Below, piece after piece: positions 9,589 through 18,874 of a stretch of 64,000 bases of DNA. The notes below the pieces were generated by a model. That model was given only the letters and a program-made list of their open reading frames with translations. It did not search any database and had not been told where the DNA came from. The position numbers and the translations under genes are program-made. Position 1 is the stretch's first letter. Every line of letters begins with the position of its first letter. The stretch is from Undibacterium sp. (GTDB lineage: Bacteria > Pseudomonadota > Gammaproteobacteria > Burkholderiales > Burkholderiaceae_D): NCBI GenBank assembly GCA_025352365.1, contig JANXTO010000099.1, forward strand, positions 1-64,000. Reading direction: 5' to 3'.

Positions 9589-12363
9589 ATGAACAAGCTT
9601 ACGGCAAACAATCCCGATATGCTTTTAGATGGCGGCTCAGATGGCCGTTCAGATGATCTATCGGACCAACTCCCACATTGTTTGTCGCGCTTTGTAAGTC
9701 GCTGGCTGCAAGCGGACAGCAGCCGCATCACCATGTTGCAAGAGACAGCTAGATTATCGTTGAGCCGAGTGATTTTTGCTCAGATTTTACAAAAAGAAAT
9801 ACAAGCAGGTGCCAGCTTGCACAAAGTGATGCGCCGCTTGCGTAATCTGGTGATTTCTAGCCTGATTATCCGTGACTTGAATGGACAAGCCGATCTGGAT
9901 GAAGTCGTCACAACAACTAGCAGTTTTGCCGATTTTGTCGTGCAACAGCATTTAACTGCCTTGATGCAAGAGGCTGTTGCCCTCCACGGCACGCCGATTG
10001 GAGAAGAATCCGGTGAGCCGCAAGAATTAATCGTGCTCGGTATGGGTAAGCTAGGGGGCGACGAACTGAATGTATCTTCTGATATCGACTTGATTTTTTG
10101 TTATGCCGAGAACGGCGATACCAATGCTAGTGCCGAGCAACGTGGCTTATCCAACCATGAATTTTTTAGCCGGCTTGGTAAAAAATTAATCGCAGCAATT
10201 TCTGAAGTCACCGAAGACGGTTTCAGCTTTAGAGTTGATATGGCCTTGCGCCCCAATGGCAACTCCGGTCCATTAGTCGCTAGTTTTGCGATGGTTGAAG
10301 AATATTTTATGGTGCAAGGCAGAGAATGGGAGCGTTACGCCTGGGTTAAAGCACGTGCGCTCACTGGCAAACCTTTGGATATTCTGGCGCTAGATAAAAT
10401 TATTCGACCGTTTGTATATCGACGTTACCTGGATTATGGCGTGATCGATTCGCTGCGCTCGATGCACGCACAAATCCGTGCGGAGGTCATACGACAGGAA
10501 ACCCGTCATCCAGAACGTAGCAACAACGTTAAACTGGGGCGAGGCGGTATACGGGAGATTGAATTTTTAAGCCAGGTATTTCAGTTAATACGGGGCGGAC
10601 GCGAAGCCAGCTTGCGCGACCGGTCTACTCGCAATACTCTGCGTATCCTTGCAGAGAAAAATATCCTAGAGTCTGCCGTCGTTGATCAATTGCTGACCTC
10701 ATACGATTTTTTGCGCAATCTGGAACATCGCTTGCAATATCTGGATGACGCGCAAACACACACATTCCCAGCAAAAGAGGAAGATCAGCTGATCATCGCG
10801 CAAATGATGGGCTATGGTTCTACCCGCGAATTACTCAATGAACTAAGCCTGCACAGACAATTTGTTGCCGAACAATTTGATGCTATTTTCAAAGAGAAAA
10901 AATCGCTGAAAAAAACCGGTGATGATAGCGTGCTGGCAGCGACTTTATCTGGTGCAGATGGTGACGAAATGCTGGAAGTTTATCTCGTCTCATTACATTT
11001 CCATGATGTACCAAGTGCAGTAAAAAGACTGATGAGTACGTGGCGAGCGCCGCGCCTGCAATCGCTGTCCGATAATAATCGTAATAAATTAGTCGCCATC
11101 ATCAATAGCGCCTTAGCACTGATTGCCAAACAAAGTAGCGGTCAGTTGGCAACACTAAATCGTCTATTGGATTTTATTGAAGCGATCGCCAAAAGATCGG
11201 CCTATCTCGCGCTGCTGACCGAGTATCCATACGCATTAGAGCGCGTCGTCAGGATGATGGGCGCGAGCGATTGGGCAGCTAAATTTTTAACCCGCCATCC
11301 AATATTACTTGACAGTGTTCTGGACGAAACAGCCCTACATCAAGATGTCGACTGGGACAATTTTAGTACCGAACTACAACAACAATTAGACCAGCACCAA
11401 GGCGATACTGAGCGCCAGATGGAAACCCTGCGTGAGATGCATCACGCCCTGCTATTCCGTTTGCTCGCGCAAGATTTAGAGGGTAAAGCCAGCGTAGAAC
11501 ATTTGGCCGATGCCTTGTCGCAACTGGCGGATGTGATCGTGGCAGCGACGATACAAGCAGCCTGGCAAACGATTTCCACTCGCCACCGGGAGCAACCGCA
11601 ATTTGCCGTCATCGCCTACGGTAAATTAGGTGGTAAAGAATTGAGTTATGCCTCCGATCTGGATGTCATTTTTTTATATGACGACGACGATCAAGACGCA
11701 CCGGCCAATTACGCTAAACTGGCACAGCGCTTTATTACCTGGATGACTTGCCACACACCTGCCGGAATTTTGTTTGATGTTGATATCGCCTTGCGACCGG
11801 ATGGTGCTAGTGGTTTGTTGGTATCGTCGGTTGCCGCATTTGCCAAATACCAGGAAAAATCTGCATGGCTATGGGAACATCAAGCACTAACACGAGCACG
11901 ATTTTGTGCCGGTGATGCGCGTATCGCAACGCAATTTGATCAGATTCGGGAGCAAGTTTTAAGACAAGTACGTAACCCGGACAAACTCAAAGAAGAAGTG
12001 ATCAAGATGCGCAAAAAAATGCGCGATGCACATCCCAATCGCTCTAATTTATTCGACCTGAAGCAAGATGCAGGCGGCATGATAGATATTGAATTTATCG
12101 TACAATTTTTAGTCTTGAAGCATGCCCATACCTACCCGCAATTAACCGCGAATATCGGCAACATCGCGCTGCTTAAACTATGTGGAGAATTAGGCTTAAT
12201 CGATGCTACTCTGGCAGATCAAAACGCCAACGCTTATCGACTGCTACGCAAGCTTCAACACAACCAGCGCCTGCAAGGAGAAGAGCAAGCCCGTGTTGCA
12301 CCAGAACAGATTACAAAGGAAGTTGCCAGCACGCGCACGCTTTGGCATAGTTTGCTGGAATAA
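9589..12363 (+). CDS. glnE: Bifunctional glutamine synthetase adenylyltransferase/adenylyl-removing enzyme
   Basis: Two nucleotidyltransferase motifs (LGMGKLGGDELNVSSDIDLIF; IAYGKLGGKELSYASDLDVIFLYD). The ORF is open from 9322, but homology appears to begin around MNKLTANN at 9589, so this start is preferred. Confidence 0.93.
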   Translation: MNKLTANNPDMLLDGGSDGRSDDLSDQLPHCLSRFVSRWLQADSSRITMLQETARLSLSRVIFAQILQKEIQAGASLHKVMRRLRNLVISSLIIRDLNGQADLDEVVTTTSSFADFVVQQHLTALMQEAVALHGTPIGEESGEPQELIVLGMGKLGGDELNVSSDIDLIFCYAENGDTNASAEQRGLSNHEFFSRLGKKLIAAISEVTEDGFSFRVDMALRPNGNSGPLVASFAMVEEYFMVQGREWERYAWVKARALTGKPLDILALDKIIRPFVYRRYLDYGVIDSLRSMHAQIRAEVIRQETRHPERSNNVKLGRGGIREIEFLSQVFQLIRGGREASLRDRSTRNTLRILAEKNILESAVVDQLLTSYDFLRNLEHRLQYLDDAQTHTFPAKEEDQLIIAQMMGYGSTRELLNELSLHRQFVAEQFDAIFKEKKSLKKTGDDSVLAATLSGADGDEMLEVYLVSLHFHDVPSAVKRLMSTWRAPRLQSLSDNNRNKLVAIINSALALIAKQSSGQLATLNRLLDFIEAIAKRSAYLALLTEYPYALERVVRMMGASDWAAKFLTRHPILLDSVLDETALHQDVDWDNFSTELQQQLDQHQGDTERQMETLREMHHALLFRLLAQDLEGKASVEHLADALSQLADVIVAATIQAAWQTISTRHREQPQFAVIAYGKLGGKELSYASDLDVIFLYDDDDQDAPANYAKLAQRFITWMTCHTPAGILFDVDIALRPDGASGLLVSSVAAFAKYQEKSAWLWEHQALTRARFCAGDARIATQFDQIREQVLRQVRNPDKLKEEVIKMRKKMRDAHPNRSNLFDLKQDAGGMIDIEFIVQFLVLKHAHTYPQLTANIGNIALLKLCGELGLIDATLADQNANAYRLLRKLQHNQRLQGEEQARVAPEQITKEVASTRTLWHSLLE

Positions 12364-12385
12364 AAGCGGAGTAAGGCGGGAAATA

Positions 12386-12432
12386 AAAAACGGCTGACAA
12401 GGATCATCAAATCCCTATCAACCGTTTTTTTT
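12386..12432. terminator. Stem-loop terminator between convergent glnE and pbpG
   Basis: aaaaaacggctgacaaggatcatcaaatccctatcaaccgttttttt. Confidence 0.6.
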
Positions 12433-12493
12433 AACCACTTACAAAACCCGATTCGCCAAATTAGCCGAGCCAGATTTAATTTAGATTGAAAAA

Positions 12494-13501
12494 TCAGGCT
12501 TGCGGTTTAATTGTTTCTAACCACTTGCGGATACGTCCCGCATCAGCCAGCCGGGAATATTTACCTTTGGAGTCAAGAAATACCATCACAATCGCACGGC
12601 CTTCTATCATTGCCTGCATGACCAGACAACGACCCGCCTCGGAAATATAACCAGTTTTTTGTAAGCCGATTTCCCAGGTAGGATTTGCGACTAATTTATT
12701 CGAACTTGAATACTGTAAAGGACGTCCGCCTGGAGAAACAATATAGCTGGTGTCCGTTGAATATTGGCGAATTACTGGATGCTGGTAGGCCGCGTTAACC
12801 AAGCGCACCAAATCCTGAGCACTAGCGACATTGTGGCTAGATAAGCCGGAAGAATCGACGTAATGCGTTTCGGTCATGCCTAATTCTTTTGCCTTGGCGT
12901 TCATCGCAGCGACAAATGCTGGCAAACCACCGACGTAGTTTCTACCCAAAGCAGAAGCAGCGCGGTTTTCAGAACTCATCAAAGCAATATGCAATAGATC
13001 GGCACGGGATAATTTGGAGCCAATTTTCAGACGCGAGCTTGTCCCTTTTTCTTTGTCGAGATCATCGTTCGTGATTTCAATCTCTTCACTCATGTTTTGC
13101 TTGGCCTCGACCACAACCAAACTCGTCATCAATTTAGTGATCGATGCAATCGGCAACGAAACATTCGAGTTTTTTTCAAACAGGACTTTAGAACTGGCTT
13201 GGTCTACAACGAAGGCAACATTGGATTGCAACGCCAAAGGATCTTGCGTGTGCTTAAGACCTGCGATATCACCCATTGTTGCTTTTTCAGCGACAACGGC
13301 TATGACCGGGACGCGTTGTGTGACCACACGCTTCTTGCCATTGACGATAATCGTGTGTGTCACAAATTTGCTTGCAGCAAGTTTCGTGACTACTTTTTTG
13401 TGCACATGCTTCTTGTGGTGCACAACTTCGGCAAATACGGCTGATGCAGGTAGCATCGCAACGCAAAGAATAAGTGCCTTACGAGCAAATTTAAGCATCA
13501 A
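12494..13501 (-). CDS. pbpG: D-alanyl-D-alanine endopeptidase (PBP7 family)
   Basis: SIASITKLMTSLVVVEA (SxxK), SSENRAASALG (SxN), KTGYISEAG (KTG). Confidence 0.93.
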   Translation of the reverse strand: MMLKFARKALILCVAMLPASAVFAEVVHHKKHVHKKVVTKLAASKFVTHTIIVNGKKRVVTQRVPVIAVVAEKATMGDIAGLKHTQDPLALQSNVAFVVDQASSKVLFEKNSNVSLPIASITKLMTSLVVVEAKQNMSEEIEITNDDLDKEKGTSSRLKIGSKLSRADLLHIALMSSENRAASALGRNYVGGLPAFVAAMNAKAKELGMTETHYVDSSGLSSHNVASAQDLVRLVNAAYQHPVIRQYSTDTSYIVSPGGRPLQYSSSNKLVANPTWEIGLQKTGYISEAGRCLVMQAMIEGRAIVMVFLDSKGKYSRLADAGRIRKWLETIKPQA

Positions 13502-13689
13502 TCGCTCCCAAATATAAATGTAGAAAATTTGATGCAGTGTAGCAAAATTGTGAAAATTCGCAAGAGAATTAAAGACTTATGCGCATTACTTGAACAAAAG
13601 TCTAGTGTCACAGATTAGTCATAATCAATTTTTCCCGACCTAGATCGGATAATTTAAGCAATTGATAATTATCTCAAGCCGAAGCAATC

Positions 13690-13790
13690 TACAAAATTAG
13701 CCCGGCAGGCGTAGCAACAAAGACAGCATCTTAGTCGAAGTGGGAGCTGCAACGCGGCCGGGACGGTGGCAATGATGGCTTTAGCTACGT
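13690..13790. repeat. Degenerate family B-like repeat
   Basis: caaaattagcccggcaggcgtagc...gtcgaagtgggagctgcaacgcggccggg resembles 14510-14618 (cgactaggctctgcaacacagctgggg). Confidence 0.35.
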
Positions 13791-13791
13791 T

Positions 13792-14487
13792 CTAATCTAA
13801 AAACTTAACGAAATCATCAACTGCATCACGTTCTGTGATCAAGGTATTTTCTATCTTGCTGTGATCGGCATAGCCAAGCGACATGCCGCACACCAGCATC
13901 TCGTTTTCTGGTAAGTTTAATACCTCTTGAATAATTTTATGATACTGAGTGAAGGCCGCCTGAGGGCAAGTATCAAGACCGCGCCCCCGTGCCGCCAGCA
14001 TAATATTTTGCAAGAACATTCCATAATCTAGCCAGGAACCTTGCTCCATAACGCGATCAATCGTAAAAATCAAACCGACCGGGGCATCAAAAAATCCGTA
14101 ATTTCGCCCGTGCTGCGCGTGGATGCCAGATTTATTTTCTCTACCGAGGCCCAATAAGGCATATAAACCCCAACCGACCTTGCGACGGCGCTCCTGATAA
14201 GGCGTGATCCACTTGACTGGGTAATAGTTATATTCTTGTTTATGCTCTTGAGCCTTCTCTACATCATTGTGTGCTGCGAGTATGCTGGTTGACAACAATC
14301 GCAATTTATCCCCGGTTAAGACATACACTTTCCAAGGCTGAGTGTTACTGCCAGAAGGCGCACGGGCAGATACCGTTAAAATTTTGCGCAGCTCTTCCTG
14401 ATCAACTGGCGTGGGTAAGAAAGACCGGATTGAACGTCGGGAAACAATAGCTTCATCAACATGTTGTTGGCTTGGGGTATTAATCAT
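13792..14487 (-). CDS. Nitroreductase family protein
   Basis: ISRRSIRSFLPTPV, ARAPSGSNTQPWKVYVLTG, GLDTCPQAAFTQYH, LVCGMSLGYAD. Confidence 0.92.
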   Translation of the reverse strand: MINTPSQQHVDEAIVSRRSIRSFLPTPVDQEELRKILTVSARAPSGSNTQPWKVYVLTGDKLRLLSTSILAAHNDVEKAQEHKQEYNYYPVKWITPYQERRRKVGWGLYALLGLGRENKSGIHAQHGRNYGFFDAPVGLIFTIDRVMEQGSWLDYGMFLQNIMLAARGRGLDTCPQAAFTQYHKIIQEVLNLPENEMLVCGMSLGYADHSKIENTLITERDAVDDFVKFLD

Positions 14488-14509
14488 TATTACTCCGTGT
14501 ATAGTTTTC

Positions 14510-14618
14510 AGGACTTATCAGAAATTGTCTCGGCAAAGCTTAGCGACCAGCGCCGCACATATCAAAGCACGACTAGGCTCTGCAACACAGCTGGGGTTAT
14601 CTTGCGAAGGCTCTACGT
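14510..14618. repeat. Dispersed element, family B, copy 2
   Basis: aggacttatcagaaattgtctcggcaaagcttagc...cgactaggctctgcaacacagctggggttatcttgcg; matches the reverse complement of 15084-15183. Confidence 0.6.
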
Positions 14619-14619
14619 T

Positions 14620-15066
14620 TTAAATTGTTATTGTTTTTAACAAATCCCTTACACGGTCTGGGATAACCACTGGCCTGCGGGTAATCCGGTCAACATAAAC
14701 ATGAACAAAATGACCTTGTGCTGAGGCAGTGCCTTCATCGTTTTTAAAAATGCCTACCTCGTAACGGACACTAGAATTACCAAGTTTAGTGACGCTGACA
14801 CCAGCGCTGACCACATCCGGAAAAGCTACTGAATCTAGGTAATTGCACTGAGTTTCAATTACTAATCCGATGAATGGACTTTTCTCGATATCAAGCACGC
14901 TGTTGACAATCAGAAATTGGTTTACGACGGTATCAAACCAACTGTAATACACCACATTATTTACATGTCCATAAGCATCATTATCCATCCAGCGGGTGCT
15001 GATGACATGAAAATGTTTAAATGCACTTCTCTGTTTTGCCTTTATTGCCATTTTGTCTCGCTCCAC
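14620..15066 (-). CDS. Acyl-CoA thioesterase (4HBT hotdog fold)
   Basis: RWMDNDAYGHVNNVVYYSWFDTVVNQFL 4HBT signature. Confidence 0.9.
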   Translation of the reverse strand: MERDKMAIKAKQRSAFKHFHVISTRWMDNDAYGHVNNVVYYSWFDTVVNQFLIVNSVLDIEKSPFIGLVIETQCNYLDSVAFPDVVSAGVSVTKLGNSSVRYEVGIFKNDEGTASAQGHFVHVYVDRITRRPVVIPDRVRDLLKTITI

Positions 15067-15083
15067 ATGTGTGACTCATATTT

Positions 15084-15183
15084 AGGACTTACACAAAACT
15101 GCCCCAAATCGTTACAGCACCTAGTCTTACTAAAGTACTGCCTTCTTGGCTAAGCCCCGCCGGGACAATTTTGCGTAAGTCCC
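15084..15183. repeat. Dispersed element, family B, copy 3
   Basis: aggacttacacaaaactgcccc...gccgggacaattttgcgtaagtccc; terminal inverted repeats. Confidence 0.7.
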
Positions 15184-15490
15184 AATCTTAATGAAATACT
15201 ATTTCCTGTAAAAATAATACATGAAGCTGCGGGATGATTTCATCCCCTGGTCACAATTAGCTTCGATAATCGCTACAGATTAGAAAGAATTTGCGACCAA
15301 TCGTTTATCTACTATTTCTAATCGTGCCATTATTTTTAATAAGGACAATTTTGTTGCAATGCACAATTTTCTTGACTTCGCTCAATTAACCAATAAAATG
15401 CTCCATGCAGCATTGCACAATATCAACCATAAGTAGTTTCAAAAATGCAACCCCTGTCATCAAATTGAACAATCCTTCTAGGAGAAATCT

Positions 15491-16057
15491 ATGTTTTCTG
15501 CACCAGAACAATTTTCCGCTGCCACTAAAGCAAATTTCGATGCTCAACTTGCGATGATGACTGCGCTAACCACTAAAGCATTTGAGAGCGTAGAAAAATT
15601 TGTAGAATTAAATTTGACCGTTGTTAAAACATCTATGGAAGAATCTACAGCAAATGCTAAGGAATTAATGGCAGCTAAAGATCCACAAGAATTCTTTACA
15701 TTATCAGCTGCCCACGCACAACCGAATACAGAAAAAGCGTTGGCTTATGGTCGTCATTTATCCACGATCGTTTCCAGCACACAAGCAGAATTTACGAAGG
15801 CAGCAGAATCCCAAATTGCAGAAACAAACCGCAAAGTCGTAGCCTTATTTGAAGAAGTCTCAAAAAATGCCCCTGCTGGCACAGAAGGCGTGGTTACTTT
15901 CGTTAAAACGGCAATCAACAATGCTAATGCTGGTTACGACCAATTGAGCAAAACGACCAAACAAGCTGTCGAAGCGATAGAAACAAATATGACAACGGCA
16001 GTAGCGCAAATCACCAAAGCAACAGAAAAAGCAACGCCTAAAGCAGCCAAGAAATAA
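15491..16057 (+). CDS. Phasin family protein (PHA granule)
   Basis: 188 aa MFSAPEQFSAATKANFDAQLAMMTALTTKAFESVEKFVELNL...; Ala/Lys-rich C terminus; SD aggaga upstream. Confidence 0.92.
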   Translation: MFSAPEQFSAATKANFDAQLAMMTALTTKAFESVEKFVELNLTVVKTSMEESTANAKELMAAKDPQEFFTLSAAHAQPNTEKALAYGRHLSTIVSSTQAEFTKAAESQIAETNRKVVALFEEVSKNAPAGTEGVVTFVKTAINNANAGYDQLSKTTKQAVEAIETNMTTAVAQITKATEKATPKAAKK

Positions 16058-16104
16058 GTTTTAATTTGAATTTGAATTTGAAAATTCAAATTAAATAAAC
16101 ACAA

Positions 16105-16135
16105 AAAAAGCCCCGAGTGAAATCAGGGCTTTTTT
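16105..16135. terminator. Rho-independent terminator between phasin gene and livF
   Basis: aaaaaagccccgagtgaaatcagggcttttttg. Confidence 0.8.
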
Positions 16136-16163
16136 GTATTTATCGCTTTGTCATTCGAGTAAT

Positions 16164-16886
16164 TTACTCACCCAAATAAGCCGCCTGGACTTTAGGATCA
16201 TTCAGCATATCTTTAGCATTACCAGACATAGTAATAGCCCCCGAATCCATGACGTAACCTCGATGCGCTGCTTGCAGTGCCAGCTTCGCATTTTGCTCTA
16301 CCAATAAAATAGTTACCCCTTGAGCGGAAACATTTCTGACTACTTCAAAAATCTTTTCCACCATGATTGGGGACAAACCCATAGAAGGCTCATCAAGCAA
16401 CAGTAAATCTGGATGACTCATCAAAGCACGTGCCATCGCCAACATTTGTTGCTCGCCACCGGACAAAGTACCTGCCAATTGCGCCGCACGTTCTTTCAAG
16501 CGAGGGAAAACAGCAAACCACTTTTCAATGTCTGCATTAATCCCTGCTTTGTCGTTGCGAATGAACGCACCCATCATGAGATTCTCTAAAATGCTCATAC
16601 GCGTAAAAACACCGCGCCCTTCCGGCACCATGGCTAAATGGTTATTTACCAGTTCAAATGAAGTTACCCCTTTAATGGATTTGCCGTTATAGAGAATTTC
16701 GCCTTCTACTTTAGAGCTTGGCAGCGTACCGGTGATTGCTTTAAGCGTCGTTGTTTTGCCGGCACCGTTGGCACCAATCAAAGTAATCAACTCACCTTTA
16801 TTCACTTCAAGATCAATACCTTTGACCGCTTTGATACCGCCGTAAGCAACCTTAAGATTGCTGATTTTCAATACGTTATCAACCAT
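16164..16886 (-). CDS. livF: Branched-chain amino acid ABC transporter ATP-binding protein LivF
   Basis: GANGAGKTTTLKAITG, LSGGEQQMLAMARALMSHPDLLLLDEPSMGLSP. Confidence 0.92.
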   Translation of the reverse strand: MVDNVLKISNLKVAYGGIKAVKGIDLEVNKGELITLIGANGAGKTTTLKAITGTLPSSKVEGEILYNGKSIKGVTSFELVNNHLAMVPEGRGVFTRMSILENLMMGAFIRNDKAGINADIEKWFAVFPRLKERAAQLAGTLSGGEQQMLAMARALMSHPDLLLLDEPSMGLSPIMVEKIFEVVRNVSAQGVTILLVEQNAKLALQAAHRGYVMDSGAITMSGNAKDMLNDPKVQAAYLGE

Positions 16887-17656
16887 TAGTGAGAACCTCC
16901 CAAATACGCTTCAATCACTGCAGGATTTTTTTGTATGTCTGCAGGTACACCCTCGGCTATCGGTTTACCGTAGTCCAGAACCGTAATACGGTCACATAAA
17001 CCCATCATTAATTTGACATCATGTTCAATCAGCAAAATAGTTTTACCCTCTGCTTTGATTTTTACCAGTAGCTCACGTAACGCTAACTTCTCAGTGGCGT
17101 TCATACCGGCAGCAGGCTCATCAAGCGCCAATAATTTTGGATCAGTCGCTAATGCGCGGGCTATTTCTAAACGACGCTGATCGCCGTAAGACAGAAATTT
17201 AGAAGTCCGGCTAGCAAACTGACCAATACCAACGAAGTCGAGCAGCTCCTGCGCACGAAGGCGGATTTCTGCCTCTTCTTTTACCGCCGCTGGGAAACGA
17301 AACACCGCACCAAAAACACCTTGATGAGTTCTGATATGGCGTCCAACCATGACATTTTCTAAAGCGGTCATTTCACCAAACAAGCGGATATTTTGGAAAG
17401 TCCGCGCAATACCCGCCTTGGCAACTTCATGCGGGGCAGAGGGTGAGTAAGGTTTGCCATCCAATTCAAATACACCAGAATCAGGTTGGTATAAACCAGT
17501 AATCACATTAAAAAAGGTGGTTTTACCCGCGCCATTTGGACCAATTAGGCCATAAATTTGGCCTTGCTTGATATTGATGCCGACATTCGATAAAGCTTGC
17601 AAACCACCGAAGCGTTTGTTTGCACCTTCAATTTTTAAAATAGTTTTTTCAGTCAT
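16886..17656 (-). CDS. livG: Branched-chain amino acid ABC transporter ATP-binding protein LivG
   Basis: GPNGAGKTTFFNVITGLYQPDSG, IARTFQNIRLF, LSYGDQRRLEIARALATDPKLLALDEPAAGMN. Confidence 0.93.
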   Translation of the reverse strand: MTEKTILKIEGANKRFGGLQALSNVGINIKQGQIYGLIGPNGAGKTTFFNVITGLYQPDSGVFELDGKPYSPSAPHEVAKAGIARTFQNIRLFGEMTALENVMVGRHIRTHQGVFGAVFRFPAAVKEEAEIRLRAQELLDFVGIGQFASRTSKFLSYGDQRRLEIARALATDPKLLALDEPAAGMNATEKLALRELLVKIKAEGKTILLIEHDVKLMMGLCDRITVLDYGKPIAEGVPADIQKNPAVIEAYLGGSH

Positions 17657-17667
17657 GTCGATATCCC

Positions 17668-18864
17668 TTAAGCCTCGGCAGTTTTGTCATTGCTGCTAGT
17701 CGGTCGGTCTTCGTGTTTTGGCGCTGGCCACAAACCGGCAGGTCGATTCAGCATGATTAGGACCATCGCCAGACCGTATAACAATTGACGCAATACTTCG
17801 GCTTCAACCAAAATTTTGCCAAATAAAAGATTTTGCAAAGGCTCAACGCTGTGACGCAATATTTCAGGCAAGGCTGCTAACAAAATTGCGCCCAAAATAA
17901 CACCTGGAATATGCCCGATACCACCTAGCACCACCATCGCTAACACGACAATAGATTCAGTCAATGAGAAAGATTCTGGTGATACAAAGCCCTGGAATGA
18001 GGCGAACATCGCACCGGAAACACCACCAAAGGAAGCGCCCATTGAGAATGCTAATAATTTAATGTTGCGAGTGTTAATACCCATTGCCTTAGCGGCAATT
18101 TCATCTTCACGTATTGCAACCCAAGCCCGGCCTAAGCGCGAATTTTGCAAACGCAGTGAGACAAAAATAATGACAATACAAAGTGCTAAAAACAAGAAGT
18201 AGTAGGCATTCACTGAAGGCATGCTAAAACCAGCGATATTCAGTGTCGCATTTGAGCCAGCCTCACCGGACAAGGACATACCAAAAATCCGGATAGGATC
18301 AATCATGTTGATACCTTGTGGACCATTCGTAATATTCACTGGCGAATTCATGTTATTCATGAAAATACGAATAATCTCACCGAAGCCCAAGGTAACAATA
18401 GCTAGATAATCACCACGCAATTTGAGAGTAGGAGCACCTAACAAAGCACCAAACAACCCAGCCACAGCCGCTGCAATAGGTACGATTATCCAAACGGACA
18501 AATGCAAACCAGTCTGAGCGATCTCGGGACCGAACACTGCCATCAAGAAATTACCGACCACAGGATAATTATTGACAAAAGATTCCAGCACCACTGCAAA
18601 CTGCGGCGAGGCCAGCAAAGCGGCAATATAGGCACCAACTGCGTAGAACGCGATATAACCTAAATCGAGTAAGCCAGCAAAACCAACAACAATATTAAGC
18701 CCTAACGCCAACATAATATAGAGCAGGGCAAAATCAATAATACGTACCCAGGAATTACCGAAATTGGCGGCAACAAAAGGGAATAACACTAAAATAACGG
18801 CAAGTATTGCGAAGCTAGAGTAAGCCTTGCTAGGATTTGCTTTTATATCAAATAAATTCGACAT
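17668..18864 (-). CDS. livM: Branched-chain amino acid ABC transporter permease LivM
   Basis: LGLNIVVGFAGLLDLGYIAFYAVGAY; start chosen at MSNLFDIK (ORF open to 18900). Confidence 0.92.
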   Translation of the reverse strand: MSNLFDIKANPSKAYSSFAILAVILVLFPFVAANFGNSWVRIIDFALLYIMLALGLNIVVGFAGLLDLGYIAFYAVGAYIAALLASPQFAVVLESFVNNYPVVGNFLMAVFGPEIAQTGLHLSVWIIVPIAAAVAGLFGALLGAPTLKLRGDYLAIVTLGFGEIIRIFMNNMNSPVNITNGPQGINMIDPIRIFGMSLSGEAGSNATLNIAGFSMPSVNAYYFLFLALCIVIIFVSLRLQNSRLGRAWVAIREDEIAAKAMGINTRNIKLLAFSMGASFGGVSGAMFASFQGFVSPESFSLTESIVVLAMVVLGGIGHIPGVILGAILLAALPEILRHSVEPLQNLLFGKILVEAEVLRQLLYGLAMVLIMLNRPAGLWPAPKHEDRPTSSNDKTAEA

Positions 18865-18874
18865 TGTTTTCTCC

